Positions 25,779 to 35,602 are shown, numbered from the stretch's first letter. The stretch is DNA of 64,000 nt from Desulfovibrionaceae bacterium (GCA_015233395.1 JADFXV010000007.1:1-64000), one strand, 5' to 3'. Translations and numbers: made by a program. Notes: a model not told the origin generated them from the letters alone.

Positions 25779-27173
25779 ATGAGCCGCAAACGCATCCTGA
25801 TCGTCGAAGACGAAGGCGTGGTCGCCCTGGATATCAAGAACCGCCTGGGCTACCTGGGGTACGACGCCGTGGCCAGCGTGCGCAGCGGCGAAGAGGCCGT
25901 GGCCGCCGCGGGCTCGCTCGCCCCGGACCTGGCGCTCATGGACATCCGCCTGGAAGGGGCCATGGACGGCGTGGACGCGGCTTTGGAGATCAAGCGGCGC
26001 TTCGGCATCCCCGTGGTCTACATCACCGGCAACGCCGACGAGGCGACGCTCAAGCGCGCCCAGGTGGCCGGCCCCTTCGGCTATATTCTCAAACCCTTCG
26101 AAGACAGGGAACTGCACATCACCATCCAGATGGCCCTGTACAAGCACTCCCTGGAAAGCCGCCTGATCGAGCGCGAGCGCCTGCTCTCCACCACCCTGGA
26201 ATCCATCGGCGAGGCGGTGCTCACCGTGGACGCGGGAGGGCTCGTCCAATATTTGAATCCCGTGGGCGAACGCCTGCTGGGCGTGAGCATGGCCCGGGCC
26301 CTGGGCCGGCCGCTGACGGAGATCTTCAAGGTCCAGGAGCCATGCCCCCCGGACTGCCGGGTCCAGACCTACGCCGGAAACGGTCCTCGTCCGGATTGCC
26401 AGATCATGCTCACCGGGGATGGGCAGCGGGTGTTCATCGAAAAATCCATCACCCCCGTCCAGGCCGAATCCGGCCACGGCTCGGGCTCGGTGCTGGTGGT
26501 GCGCGACATCTCGGCCCGGGTGCGCGCCGAGCAGGCCCTGATCGAATCGCTGGATTCCCTGCGCCTGAGCCTGGAAGCCACGGTCGAGGCGCTCGGCGTG
26601 GCCTCGGAAAAACGCGACCCATACACCGCCGGCCACCAACGGCGCACCGCCCTGCTCGCCCAGGCCATCGCCGTGGAACTGGGCCTGGATCCGCACCGGA
26701 TCGCGGGCGTGCGGGCCGCCGGACTGCTCCACGACATCGGCAAGATCTCCATTCCGGCCGAGATCCTGACCAAGCCGGCCAAGCTCACGGAAATCGAATT
26801 CGGCATCATCCGCACCCACCCCTTAGTCGGCTACGAGATCCTCAAAACCATTCCCTTTCCCTGGCCGGTGGCCGATATCGTGCTCTCCCACCACGAACGC
26901 TTAAACGGCTCCGGCTATCCGCGAGGACTTTCGGGCGACGCAATTTCGCTTGAAGCCAGGATCATGGCCGTGGCCGACGTGGTCGAAGCCATGAGCTCGC
27001 ACCGGCCCTACCGCCCGGCGCTCGGCACGGCCAAGGCTCTCGGCGAAGTCATGGGCCTGGCCGGAACCATGTTCGATCCGGACGCGGTCAAGGCCTGCGC
27101 CAGGCTGATCACGGAAAAAGGTTTCAGCTTCGAGGCCGCGCCGGACGCAGCCGGACCGGACGCGCATTGTTGA
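25779..27173 (+). CDS. Receiver-PAS-HD-GYP protein, probable c-di-GMP phosphodiesterase
   Basis: The 464-residue protein has an N-terminal receiver (phosphoacceptor Asp55, KPFED at 105-109), a PAS domain (about 130-245) with two cysteines pairs CPPDC and RPDC, and an HD-GYP domain (about 265-450) with HD at 318-319, HHE at 371-373 and GYP at 379-381. HD-GYP enzymes hydrolyse cyclic di-GMP to GMP and so favour motility over biofilm. Its kinase is unknown. The gene starts 114 nt after the SDR gene, and an NtrC-type regulator gene follows 21 nt later. Confidence 0.92.
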   Translation: MSRKRILIVEDEGVVALDIKNRLGYLGYDAVASVRSGEEAVAAAGSLAPDLALMDIRLEGAMDGVDAALEIKRRFGIPVVYITGNADEATLKRAQVAGPFGYILKPFEDRELHITIQMALYKHSLESRLIERERLLSTTLESIGEAVLTVDAGGLVQYLNPVGERLLGVSMARALGRPLTEIFKVQEPCPPDCRVQTYAGNGPRPDCQIMLTGDGQRVFIEKSITPVQAESGHGSGSVLVVRDISARVRAEQALIESLDSLRLSLEATVEALGVASEKRDPYTAGHQRRTALLAQAIAVELGLDPHRIAGVRAAGLLHDIGKISIPAEILTKPAKLTEIEFGIIRTHPLVGYEILKTIPFPWPVADIVLSHHERLNGSGYPRGLSGDAISLEARIMAVADVVEAMSSHRPYRPALGTAKALGEVMGLAGTMFDPDAVKACARLITEKGFSFEAAPDAAGPDAHC

Positions 27174-27194
27174 AGCGGCAAATAGGCGACCCGC

Positions 27195-28586
<1,392 letters not shown>

Positions 28587-28690
28587 CGGTCCGGAAAAGC
28601 GCGCTCCGCCTCGCACGGACTTTTTTCGAGGCGGCAACCCCCGGAAATAAGTTCCCGATTTTCCAGGAGATAAAAAAATCACAAATGGGG

Positions 28691-28719
28691 TTGACAGCAA
28701 TTTATCAAGCATGTAAACA
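28691..28719 (+). promoter_or_regulatory. Possible sigma-70 promoter of the NlpC/P60 gene
   Basis: TTGACA (28691-28696) is followed after 17 nt by TAAACA (28714-28719). The -35 is perfect, the -10 moderate. The surrounding patch is AT-rich and contains two direct copies of CAATTTATCA about 35 nt apart, which could be binding sites. Confidence 0.45.
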
Positions 28720-28774
28720 GCCTACATCAATTTATCATACGTACGGGTTTTTGACAAGATATTTTTCAAAAAAA

Positions 28775-28858
28775 CGGCTGCGTCCCTCTGGACGAAGCGC
28801 CGAATCCTGGATCGACCCGGTTTCGCTCACGCTAGGTGAGCATCAGACCCCGCAGCCG
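28775..28858 (+). ncRNA. Structured 5' leader upstream of the NlpC/P60 lipoprotein gene
   Basis: CGGCTGCG (28775-28782) pairs with CGCAGCCG (28851-28858) to close a multibranch structure. Inside, GCTCAC/GTGAGC (28825-28841, GCTAG loop) and smaller hairpins such as GTCC-CTCT-GGAC can form. The closing helix ends 24 nt before the ATG, so it is part of the leader. No known riboswitch signature is evident to me; this is a fold prediction by eye. Confidence 0.35.
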
Positions 28859-28881
28859 CGGGCCAAGAGGAGCACGAAGGG

Positions 28882-29571
28882 ATGCATGTTCAGCCCGAAC
28901 TTCAGAACTCCCCGAAATCACTGGCTATTACGCTTTTCATCTGTTTTGTGGCCGTAAGCATTTCCGCCTGCGCCCCCAAAACGTACTCCGACCGCAGCTC
29001 CTTCTCCTCTCTTTTCGCCAAAAAGGACGTCCATCAGGACGGCGCCTTCAACCCGCTCAAGACGCTGACCCCCGCCGGCGACGCCGCCGCGCCGCCGTCC
29101 GTCGCCTACGGCGACAATATTTTGCACAAAAATCTCTTTGAAATGGCCGCCCAGAACAGCAACAGATTCTGCTCCGCCTCCGCGCTCAAGGGCAACACCC
29201 CCTTCGACCATCTGATCAGGACCGCCTTCACCCAACTCGGCAAGTATTATCGTTCCGGCGGCGTCGATCCGGGCACCGGCTTCGACTGCTCCGGCTTCAC
29301 CAGCTGGGTTTTCGCCGCCAACGGCATCAATCTGCCCCGCAGCTCCCGCGAACAATTCCTCGAAGGCAAGGTCATCGACCGCAACCAGCTCCAGAGCGGC
29401 GACCTGGTCTTTTTCCGCAAAAAGAAATCCATCTCCCACGTCGGCATCTACTTGGAAAACGGCCAATTCATCCATTCCAGCCGCAAGGGAGACACCGTCA
29501 AGATCAGCTCTCTTTCCGAGCCGATCTGGGAACAACAATTCGCCGGAGCGCGGCGCATAGTAAACAACTAA
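28882..29571 (+). CDS. NlpC/P60-family lipoprotein endopeptidase
   Basis: The 229-residue protein has a signal segment ending ISAC (lipidated Cys30) and a C-terminal NlpC/P60 domain with the catalytic triad in DCSGFTSW (Cys136), SHVGIYL (His186) and FIHSS (His198). Such C40 cysteine peptidases cut the D-Glu to diaminopimelate link in peptidoglycan stems at the outer membrane's inner face. Residues 31-100 are low-complexity linker. GAAGGG precedes the ATG, and a structured leader lies just upstream. The next gene encodes another peptidoglycan enzyme, 71 nt later. Confidence 0.9.
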   Translation: MHVQPELQNSPKSLAITLFICFVAVSISACAPKTYSDRSSFSSLFAKKDVHQDGAFNPLKTLTPAGDAAAPPSVAYGDNILHKNLFEMAAQNSNRFCSASALKGNTPFDHLIRTAFTQLGKYYRSGGVDPGTGFDCSGFTSWVFAANGINLPRSSREQFLEGKVIDRNQLQSGDLVFFRKKKSISHVGIYLENGQFIHSSRKGDTVKISSLSEPIWEQQFAGARRIVNN

Positions 29572-29642
29572 CGCCGAGCCGGCCGTATTCGGGCGCGCCC
29601 GGCCCGAAAACGCCTTGGCCCGGCTTTACAACGTAACGTCTC

Positions 29643-30812
29643 ATGCACTTGCCGATCACGGGCGTTTCGCCCCATGCCGCTTGCCGCTTGCGGGCGAGCA
29701 AACTCCGCCTTCCCTCGACAAGACGTCCCGGCCTTGCCTCGCTCGCCTGTCTGGTTCTGTGCGCCTGTCTGGCCCTGGCGACGCCTGCCCGTTCGGCCGA
29801 GGACGGAGCCGCATCAACGGCCACTGGCCTCGCGGCGGTCCCGGAGCCCGGCGGCCCGGCCGCGATCAGCCAATCTGCCCAAACGGACCAAGCGGGGCAG
29901 CCCGCCCCCGGCGAACCGGCCATGCCGGCCGCACCGGCCGCATTGCCCGAACAGGCCAAACAGGCCGCGCCGCCTAGCCCGGCCGCCCGCGAATTCGAGG
30001 AGCTGCGCGAGGAATTTGCGGCCAGCGTGTACGCCCCCACCCTGAACCGGCTCAATCATTACCTGGCGACCTTCCGCGATCCCAAAGCCATCAAACGCAT
30101 CGAGGGCCGCGTGCAGCGGCTGGCCGAACCGGCCCCGGGGTATCTCGATTTCGTGGCCGGGGACGCCCTGGCCAAGCTCACGAGCAGCGGCGCGGCGGCG
30201 CTCGGCAGCCAATACTTCCTCTACGTCGACCGCAATCCGGCCATGCAGGCCATCTTCGTCTGCTTCTACGACGCAGCGGCCGGGCGCGTCGAACTTCTGG
30301 GACACGACCTGATCAGCTCCGGCGACATCAACCGGGGAGCGGACTATTTTCAAACCCCGGCCGGAGTCTTCGAGCATGTGCTGGAAAATTTCGACTACCG
30401 GGCCCTGGGCACGCCCAACGCCGAAGGCTGGCGCGGCCTTGGCGAAAAAGACAGCCGGGTCTGGGACTTCGGATACCAGTCCGGGATGAAGTTCTACAAA
30501 AACGGAACCACCCGCAGCCAATTGCGCCTGCTTCTGCACGCCACCGATCCGGTCGCCGGCGAGGAGCGGCTCGGGCGCATCGACTCCAAGGGCTGCATCC
30601 GCATCTCCAAAGGCCTCAACCGCTTCCTGGACATCCACGCCATCCTGGATTGGCACTACGAGGAGTGGGCCAAGACAAAACCCGCCAACTGGCTTTTGCG
30701 CAAAGAGCGCAAGCCGGTTTCCCTGCCGGGCCGGTATCTGGTCGTCGGCGATTCCTCTCCGGACGGCGGCTTGCAAATCGCCGCCCCCCCAAAACAGGCC
30801 GCACGGCCGTAA
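29643..30812 (+). CDS. Exported L,D-transpeptidase-like (YkuD) protein
   Basis: The 389-residue protein has an Arg-rich N-region, a hydrophobic signal (about 28-50, ending ARSAE) and a long Ala/Pro/Gln linker. The C-terminal part carries the YkuD-type motif: LLLHATDP followed by GRIDSKGCIRIS, where the Ser-Lys-Gly-Cys-Ile-Arg replaces SHGCIR with the catalytic cysteine. It also has the earlier strand QYFLYVDRNPAMQAIFV. It would form or modify 3-3 cross-links in peptidoglycan. The pairing with an NlpC/P60 gene suggests joint wall remodelling. Confidence 0.8.
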   Translation: MHLPITGVSPHAACRLRASKLRLPSTRRPGLASLACLVLCACLALATPARSAEDGAASTATGLAAVPEPGGPAAISQSAQTDQAGQPAPGEPAMPAAPAALPEQAKQAAPPSPAAREFEELREEFAASVYAPTLNRLNHYLATFRDPKAIKRIEGRVQRLAEPAPGYLDFVAGDALAKLTSSGAAALGSQYFLYVDRNPAMQAIFVCFYDAAAGRVELLGHDLISSGDINRGADYFQTPAGVFEHVLENFDYRALGTPNAEGWRGLGEKDSRVWDFGYQSGMKFYKNGTTRSQLRLLLHATDPVAGEERLGRIDSKGCIRISKGLNRFLDIHAILDWHYEEWAKTKPANWLLRKERKPVSLPGRYLVVGDSSPDGGLQIAAPPKQAARP

Positions 30813-30871
30813 ATCACGCCCCGCGAGGCCGCCCGGGCAACCCGCCGGGTTGAGCAACTCATGAGATGGCT

Positions 30872-30937
30872 CCGGGATTCCAAAGGGCGCAGCCCTTTGG
30901 CCGCCGGAGGCGTTAAAAAACCGCTTTTTTTGCGATC
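30872..30937 (-). repeat. Family D palindrome, inverted, overlapping a gene end
   Basis: It reads GGATTCCAAAGGGC, GCAGCCCTTTGGCCGCCGG and AGGCGTTAAAAAACCGCTTT. This is the reverse complement of the 17603 copy including its GCGGTTTTTTAACGCC arm. The last codons and stop of the amidohydrolase gene (Lys-Lys-Ala-Val-Phe-stop) lie inside it. Confidence 0.7.
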
Positions 30938-31755
30938 CCCTCTTTCACGCACGGCCGCGCCGAGGCCTTGGGCGCGAGCAGTTCGCCGGCGGCGCTCAAA
31001 TGGAGTTCCAGCCTGGAATCAGAGAGGCGCAGGCGCGAGGCGAGTTGCTCGATCTCGGCCTTGGGGTCGAACAGCGGGTAATCGGAGCCGAACAGGATGC
31101 GCTCCGGCGGGTGGCAGTCGTAGAGCAGGCGCAGCAGGGCGTCGTCGACGAACGGCAGGGTGCTTGAGGTGTCGATGTACAGGTCGAGCCCGGCCAGATA
31201 CGTGAGCGCGTGCCGCCAGTGGAGATAGCCGCCCATGTGGGCGGCGATCAGGCGCAGATCTTTAAAATCATTGACGATCCTTGCCAGCTTGCGAGGGCAG
31301 GACGGGTTTTGCTCCGGCGGCAGGCGGTCGCCGACGTGCACCATGAAGACGAAACGGTCCCCGGCGGCCTCGAAGATCGGCCCCAGGCGCGGATCGTCCA
31401 GAAAAAATCCCTGAAAATCCGGATGGATCTTGATCCCTGGAACCCCGGCCGCGTGCAGACGGTCGAGTTCTGCCTCGAAATCCAGATATTCAGGATGGAT
31501 GGACCCGAAAGCGAGCAGCCCGGGATTCTCGGCGGCGATTTCCATGGCCCAGTTGTTGGCCGGGACGACCTGGGCCGGGCCGGTGGCGGCGGTGTGCACC
31601 ACCGCCCCGTCCAGGCCCGCCCTGGCCAGGCGCGACAGCAGGTCCGCGGCCAGGCCCGTGCCCACCGGCGTGATGCCGTAATGGCCGTGGAGCTGGGCCA
31701 GGACCTTGTCCGCGATCTTGGGATGAAAGGCATGGGTATGCACGTCGAGCAGCAT
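30913..31755 (-). CDS. Amidohydrolase-2-type metal-dependent hydrolase
   Basis: The 280-residue protein is a TIM-barrel member of the amidohydrolase-2 group: it starts with the metal-binding DVHTHAFHP, then GIKIHPDFQGF, FMVHVGD, AAHMGGY and the terminal GSDYPLFDP. The pattern is that of decarboxylases or hydrolases acting on small carboxylated or lactone substrates in the cytoplasm. The exact substrate cannot be inferred. I chose ATG 31755 because HTHAFH follows it at once; a longer upstream frame is low in family similarity. Its final residues are encoded by a family D repeat. Confidence 0.85.
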   Translation of the reverse strand: MLLDVHTHAFHPKIADKVLAQLHGHYGITPVGTGLAADLLSRLARAGLDGAVVHTAATGPAQVVPANNWAMEIAAENPGLLAFGSIHPEYLDFEAELDRLHAAGVPGIKIHPDFQGFFLDDPRLGPIFEAAGDRFVFMVHVGDRLPPEQNPSCPRKLARIVNDFKDLRLIAAHMGGYLHWRHALTYLAGLDLYIDTSSTLPFVDDALLRLLYDCHPPERILFGSDYPLFDPKAEIEQLASRLRLSDSRLELHLSAAGELLAPKASARPCVKEGIAKKAVF

Positions 31756-31814
31756 GGGAAGTCGTGTCTCCGATCGGGGAAAAGATGTTGGGGGAAAGGG
31801 ATTGCGGACGGTTC

Positions 31815-31849
31815 GCCGGTCCGCCGGTCCGCCGGTCCGCCGGTCCGCT
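31815..31849. repeat. Tandem 9-bp repeat between two genes
   Basis: The unit GCCGGTCCG repeats about four times without interruption in the 107-nt gap between the amidohydrolase and thioesterase genes. The gap contains no gene. Slipped-strand changes in copy number are possible here. A related GGCCGGTCT array lies at about 60430. Confidence 0.75.
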
Positions 31850-31862
31850 GCGCGGCTGCGGC

Positions 31863-32321
31863 CTAGGCCGTGGCGAAGAGCTCCCTGAGCCAGTCCGGCA
31901 CGGCCTTGGGCCGATAGTCCGGTCCGACGCAGGCGTGCTGGGTTTCGCCGGCGCACAGAAGTTTGTTCCCGGCCGGCCCGCCAGGCTCGCCAGGCGCTTC
32001 GCAGCGCACTTCATAAATAAAGGTCATCGAGGCGCGTCCCCACAGGCCGACGGCGCAACGCACGGCGATGGCGTCGTCGTACCGGGCCGGGGCGAAATAC
32101 CGGCACTTGAGCTCGCGCACCGGCAAAATCACCCCCCGGCGCTCAACCTCGGCGTAGCTCATGCCGCGCTCGCGGATGAGCTGGCCCCGGGCGCGCTCGA
32201 AAAAATGGGCGTAATTGGCGTAGTAGACCACGCCCATGGCGTCGGTTTCGCCGTAGGAAACATATTGCCGGTATACGGTGACCGGCTCGTTCCAGGTGAG
32301 GGCGGTTTTCTCGGGTCGCAT
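31863..32321 (-). CDS. Hot-dog fold acyl-CoA thioesterase (YbgC/4HBT-type)
   Basis: The 152-residue protein has the 4-hydroxybenzoyl-CoA thioesterase signature, YGETDAMGVVYYANYAHFFERARG, with the catalytic Asp, and the hot-dog beta strands after it (CRYFAPARYDDAIAVRCAV in segments). These enzymes hydrolyse acyl-CoA or acyl-carrier thioesters. A linker GEPGGPAG interrupts strand 5 slightly. I take ATG 32321; an upstream in-frame start is alanine-rich and unlikely. It lies 107 nt before the amidohydrolase gene in the same direction and may be co-transcribed with it. Confidence 0.85.
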   Translation of the reverse strand: MRPEKTALTWNEPVTVYRQYVSYGETDAMGVVYYANYAHFFERARGQLIRERGMSYAEVERRGVILPVRELKCRYFAPARYDDAIAVRCAVGLWGRASMTFIYEVRCEAPGEPGGPAGNKLLCAGETQHACVGPDYRPKAVPDWLRELFATA

Positions 32322-32539
32322 CGCGCCTTGTCGCGCCGGACTTGCGGCCGCTTCGGCCGCCTCGCGCGCGGCGGAATTTGACCTCAAGCGCGCCTGTTGT
32401 CAAGCGCGCCGCCATCCCCACTGCCTTCCCGGCCTCTCCTCGCCCGGCCCCGGAATACCCGCGCCTTGCCTTCCCCCGCGGCCCTGGGGTAGCATGAACC
32501 CGCCAAGGCCAGACGCGTACGCCGCCCCAAGGAGCCCGC

Positions 32540-32599
32540 ATGACCCTTTCTTCCCAGACCGGCCGTTTGCGCGCGCCGGTCTCCCCGAGGGCGCGATGA
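32540..32599 (+). CDS. 19-codon leader ORF coupled to the aldo/keto reductase gene
   Basis: AAGGAG precedes ATG 32540. The 19-residue frame ends in a TGA that overlaps the ATG of the reductase gene. The reductase itself has only GAGG near its start, so ribosomes may reach it by re-initiation. No product function is implied. Chance is possible because the frame is short. Confidence 0.35.
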   Translation: MTLSSQTGRLRAPVSPRAR

Positions 32600-33612
32600 C
32601 CGGCGATCGCGAGCCCCGGCCGGACTTGCCGCCGCGCAGGCCGTTCGGCGAGACCGGCCTTGATTTTCGCCCCCTCGGCCTGGGCGCCTGGCAGATCGGA
32701 ACCGGCTGGGGACGGGTGAGCGATGAGGACGCGCTCGGCGTCCTGCGCGCCGCCCGCGAATCCGGGGTGGATTTCATCGACACCGCCGACGTCTATGGCG
32801 ACGGCCGCAGCGAACGCTTGATCGGTCGAGTCCTGGCCGAGGGCGATTGGCGGCCGTTCGTGGCCACCAAGGTCGGCCGCTGGCGCGATCCGGGCTGGCC
32901 GGGCAATTTCCGGCGCGACGTCCTGCGCGCGCAGGTCCGGGCGTCGCTTGCGCGCCTTGGAGTGAAGCGTCTGGATCTGCTGCAACTGCACACCGTGCCG
33001 TTCGAAATCCTGCGCCAAGGCGAGATCTTCGAGCAGCTGCGCGAACTGCAAGCCGAAGGCGCCATCCGGTATTTCGGCGCCAGCGTGGAATCCATGGACG
33101 AAGCCTTCCACTGCCTCGGCGAACCCGGCTTGACCGCGCTGCAGATCATCTTCAACGTCTTTCGCCAAAAACCGGCCGAGGCCCTGTTCGCCGCCGCCCG
33201 CGCCAAAGGCGTCGCCCTGATCGCGCGCACCCCCCTGGCCAGCGGGCTGGCCACCGCCAAATTCAAGCCCGCGACCACCTTCGCCGGCAACGACCATCGC
33301 CATTTCAACCGCGACGGCGCGCACTTCAACCCGGGCGAAACCTTCGCCGGCCTGCCCTTTGAAAAAGGCGTCGCCCTGGCCCGGGAACTGCGCGAATTCC
33401 GGCCCGTTCACGCCAGCATGGCCCAATTCGCCCTGCGCTATATCCTGGATTTCCCCGAAATATCCGTGGTCATCCCCGGCGCGCGCAAGGCCGCCCAAGT
33501 TCTCGAAAACATGGGCGCGCTCGCGCTCAAACCCCTTTCGCCCGAGACCCACGGCCGCTTGGCCGACTATTACCGGACCCGGGTCGCCGCGCATATTCGG
33601 GGGGCGAATTAG
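32596..33612 (+). CDS. Aldo/keto reductase
   Basis: The 338-residue protein has the AKR barrel signature: LGLGAWQIGTGWG, VDFIDTADVYGDGRSE with catalytic Asp and Tyr, FVATKVGRW with Lys, and LDLLQLH with His. Later ISVVIPGARKAAQVLEN matches the NADPH-binding end. It belongs to the AKR group similar to YajO or Tas. It reduces aldehydes or ketones in the cytoplasm; the substrate is unknown. The preferred start has a short leader ORF overlapping it, and uvrC follows 2 nt after the stop. Confidence 0.9.
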   Translation: MTGDREPRPDLPPRRPFGETGLDFRPLGLGAWQIGTGWGRVSDEDALGVLRAARESGVDFIDTADVYGDGRSERLIGRVLAEGDWRPFVATKVGRWRDPGWPGNFRRDVLRAQVRASLARLGVKRLDLLQLHTVPFEILRQGEIFEQLRELQAEGAIRYFGASVESMDEAFHCLGEPGLTALQIIFNVFRQKPAEALFAAARAKGVALIARTPLASGLATAKFKPATTFAGNDHRHFNRDGAHFNPGETFAGLPFEKGVALARELREFRPVHASMAQFALRYILDFPEISVVIPGARKAAQVLENMGALALKPLSPETHGRLADYYRTRVAAHIRGAN

Positions 33613-33614
33613 AC

Positions 33615-35489
33615 GTGGCCGGTTTCTCCTTCGACCCGAAAAACTACCCCGCTTCGCCGGGCGTGTATCTCATGAAAAACGCCTCCGGCCGCATCGTCTA
33701 CGTGGGCAAGGCCAAAAGTCTGCGCGCGAGGCTTTCCTCCTATTTCCGGGGCTCGGACCATACTCCCAAGACGCGCGTGCTGGTCTCGCTCATCGCCGCC
33801 ATCGACACCCTGCTCACCGGCTCGGAAAAAGAAGCCCTGCTCCTGGAAGCGAGCCTGATCAAGAAGCACAAGCCGCGCTACAACATCGTCCTGCGCGACG
33901 ACAAATCCTACGTCCTGTTCAAGCTCGACAAGTCAAGCGCCTACCCGCGCCTGAGCATGACGAGGCGCGTGGCCGCCGACGGATCGACATACTACGGCCC
34001 CTTCACCTCGGCTGCCTCGGCCCGGGCCACCTGGCGCGAACTGACCCGCATCTTCGCCATCCGCAAATGCTCGGACGCCTCCTTCGCCAACCGCGCCAGG
34101 CCCTGCCTCTACCACCACCTCGGCCAGTGCGGCGCTCCCTGCAAGGGCCTGGTCGCGCCCGAAGACTACGCCGCCGTGGTGCGCCAGGTGGAAGCCTTCC
34201 TGGCCGGGCGCTCCAAGGAGCTCATCGTCAATCTGGAAAAAGAGATGCGCGAGGCTTCGGCCGGCCTGCAATACGAGCGGGCCGCAAAACTGCGCGACCT
34301 GATCCGGGCCATGCGCGACACGGTCGAGGGCCAGGCCGCCGTTTTGCCGGGCATGGGCGACCTGGACGCGCTCGGCTACCACGTCAGCGAACGCGGCCTG
34401 GCCGCGAGCCTGGTCTTCGTGCGCCAAGGCCGGGTCCTGGACCGGACCAATTTCTATTGGCCGCGACTGACCGGCGCCGACGTCCTCGAAGCTCTGTCCG
34501 GCCTGCCCGCCCAGTTCTACGGACCGGGACGCTTTATCCCGCCGCGCCTGATCGTCCCGTTCGCCCTGCCGGACGCGGCCGCCATCGCCGAGGCCCTGGC
34601 CGTGCACCGGGGCGCTCCGGTGAAAATCTCCGCCGCCAGAGGCGCCAAGGAAAAAGGACTGATCGAAATCGCCAACGCCAATGCCGGCGAAGCCGCCCGC
34701 GAACGCGAACGCAGGCTTGCCGCCGATCCGGCGAGCCTGCTCGCCGTCGCCCTGCATCTATCCCGCGAGGCGAAACGCATCGAAACCGTGGACATCTCGC
34801 ACCTGGGCGGCGGCGGCGTGGTGGCCGGACAGGTGGTCTACGAGGACGGCCGGCTCAAGACCGAAGACTACCGGCACTACAAGCTCGAAGCAGCCGAGGG
34901 CTCAAGCGACGACTACCTGGCCCTGGCCGCCTGGGCCGCCCGCCGCGCCGCCTCGGGCGAACCCTGGCCCGACCTGGTCCTGATCGACGGCGGACGCGGA
35001 CAACTCGCGGCCGTGCAGCGCGCCCTGGACGAAGCCGGAGCCGCCGGACGCTTCGAACTGGCGGCCATCGTCAAGGAATCGCACGCCGCAAGCGCCCTGG
35101 AAGACGCCGTCTACCGGCCGGGACGCAAAAATCCGCTGCCGCTCAAGCCAGGCAGCCCGGAACTGCTCTTCCTGCAACACCTGCGCGACGCCGCCCACCG
35201 CTTCGCCCTCTCGCGACAACGCCGCTCCCGAAAAGCCGCCGCCCTGCAAAGCCGCGTGCTCGACATCCCAGGCGTCGGACCGAAAACCGCGCGCCTGCTC
35301 TGGGACCGCTTCGACTCGGTCGAAGCCATGGCGAAGGCCACGGCCGAAGACCTGGCCAGCCTGGGACTCGGCCTCGAACGGGCGAGCCGCCTTGCCGGAA
35401 AACTGGCGAAGATTTTGGAGAGAGGTGGAGAATCGGGGGAGAAACCCTTTGTGAACAAAGGGTTCCTCCCCCGAACCCCCTCCTCCTAA
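33615..35489 (+). CDS. uvrC: Excinuclease ABC subunit C
   Basis: The 624-residue protein has the N-terminal GIY-YIG nuclease (ASPGVYLMKN, IVYVGKAKSL), a UVR helix pair (EKEMREASAGLQYERAAKLRD), the RNase H-like C-terminal nuclease with IETVDISHLGGGGVVAG and LVLIDGGRGQL, and a helix-hairpin-helix end (IPGVGPKTARLLWDRF). It makes both incisions beside UvrA/B-marked damage. GTG 33615 begins 2 nt after the previous stop. The last 18 or so residues are encoded by a family B palindrome and are unlikely to be functional. Confidence 0.97.
   Translation: MAGFSFDPKNYPASPGVYLMKNASGRIVYVGKAKSLRARLSSYFRGSDHTPKTRVLVSLIAAIDTLLTGSEKEALLLEASLIKKHKPRYNIVLRDDKSYVLFKLDKSSAYPRLSMTRRVAADGSTYYGPFTSAASARATWRELTRIFAIRKCSDASFANRARPCLYHHLGQCGAPCKGLVAPEDYAAVVRQVEAFLAGRSKELIVNLEKEMREASAGLQYERAAKLRDLIRAMRDTVEGQAAVLPGMGDLDALGYHVSERGLAASLVFVRQGRVLDRTNFYWPRLTGADVLEALSGLPAQFYGPGRFIPPRLIVPFALPDAAAIAEALAVHRGAPVKISAARGAKEKGLIEIANANAGEAARERERRLAADPASLLAVALHLSREAKRIETVDISHLGGGGVVAGQVVYEDGRLKTEDYRHYKLEAAEGSSDDYLALAAWAARRAASGEPWPDLVLIDGGRGQLAAVQRALDEAGAAGRFELAAIVKESHAASALEDAVYRPGRKNPLPLKPGSPELLFLQHLRDAAHRFALSRQRRSRKAAALQSRVLDIPGVGPKTARLLWDRFDSVEAMAKATAEDLASLGLGLERASRLAGKLAKILERGGESGEKPFVNKGFLPRTPSS
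35434..35473. repeat. Family B palindrome inside the uvrC 3' end
   Basis: The arms CGGGGGAGAAACCCTTTGT and its near complement flank GA, with one mismatch in 19. It occupies codons just before the uvrC stop (35487). Downstream is CCGAACCCCCTCCTCCTAAAAACTTTGT, the inverted flank seen at the other copies. Confidence 0.75.
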
Positions 35490-35554
35490 AAACTTTGTCA
35501 GGTTTTGCGCAGGCCGCAGTCTCCGGCCGGCGACCGCCCCCCTGACGTGGGGGT

Positions 35555-35602
35555 CCGGGGGCGATCATCGCCCCCGGCGGGGTCCAGGGGCAGAGCCCCT
35601 GG
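35555..35602. repeat. Family D-type paired palindromes in the uvrC-cdsA gap
   Basis: A 23-base perfect palindrome around GGGGGCGATCATCGCCCCC (35555-35577) is followed by CCAGGGGC-AGA-GCCCCTGG (35584-35602). The first is identical to one at 50736-50758. The gap 35490-35722 contains no gene. Both structures would form strong RNA hairpins. Confidence 0.7.

Noticed and set aside
31815-31849. CRISPR array
   Set aside because: Units are 9 bp and uninterrupted, with no spacers. The same holds for the 60430 array.
31764-32381. Plus-strand 205-codon frame over the thioesterase gene
   Set aside because: It is antisense to a strongly supported thioesterase, and part of it is the 9-bp repeat.
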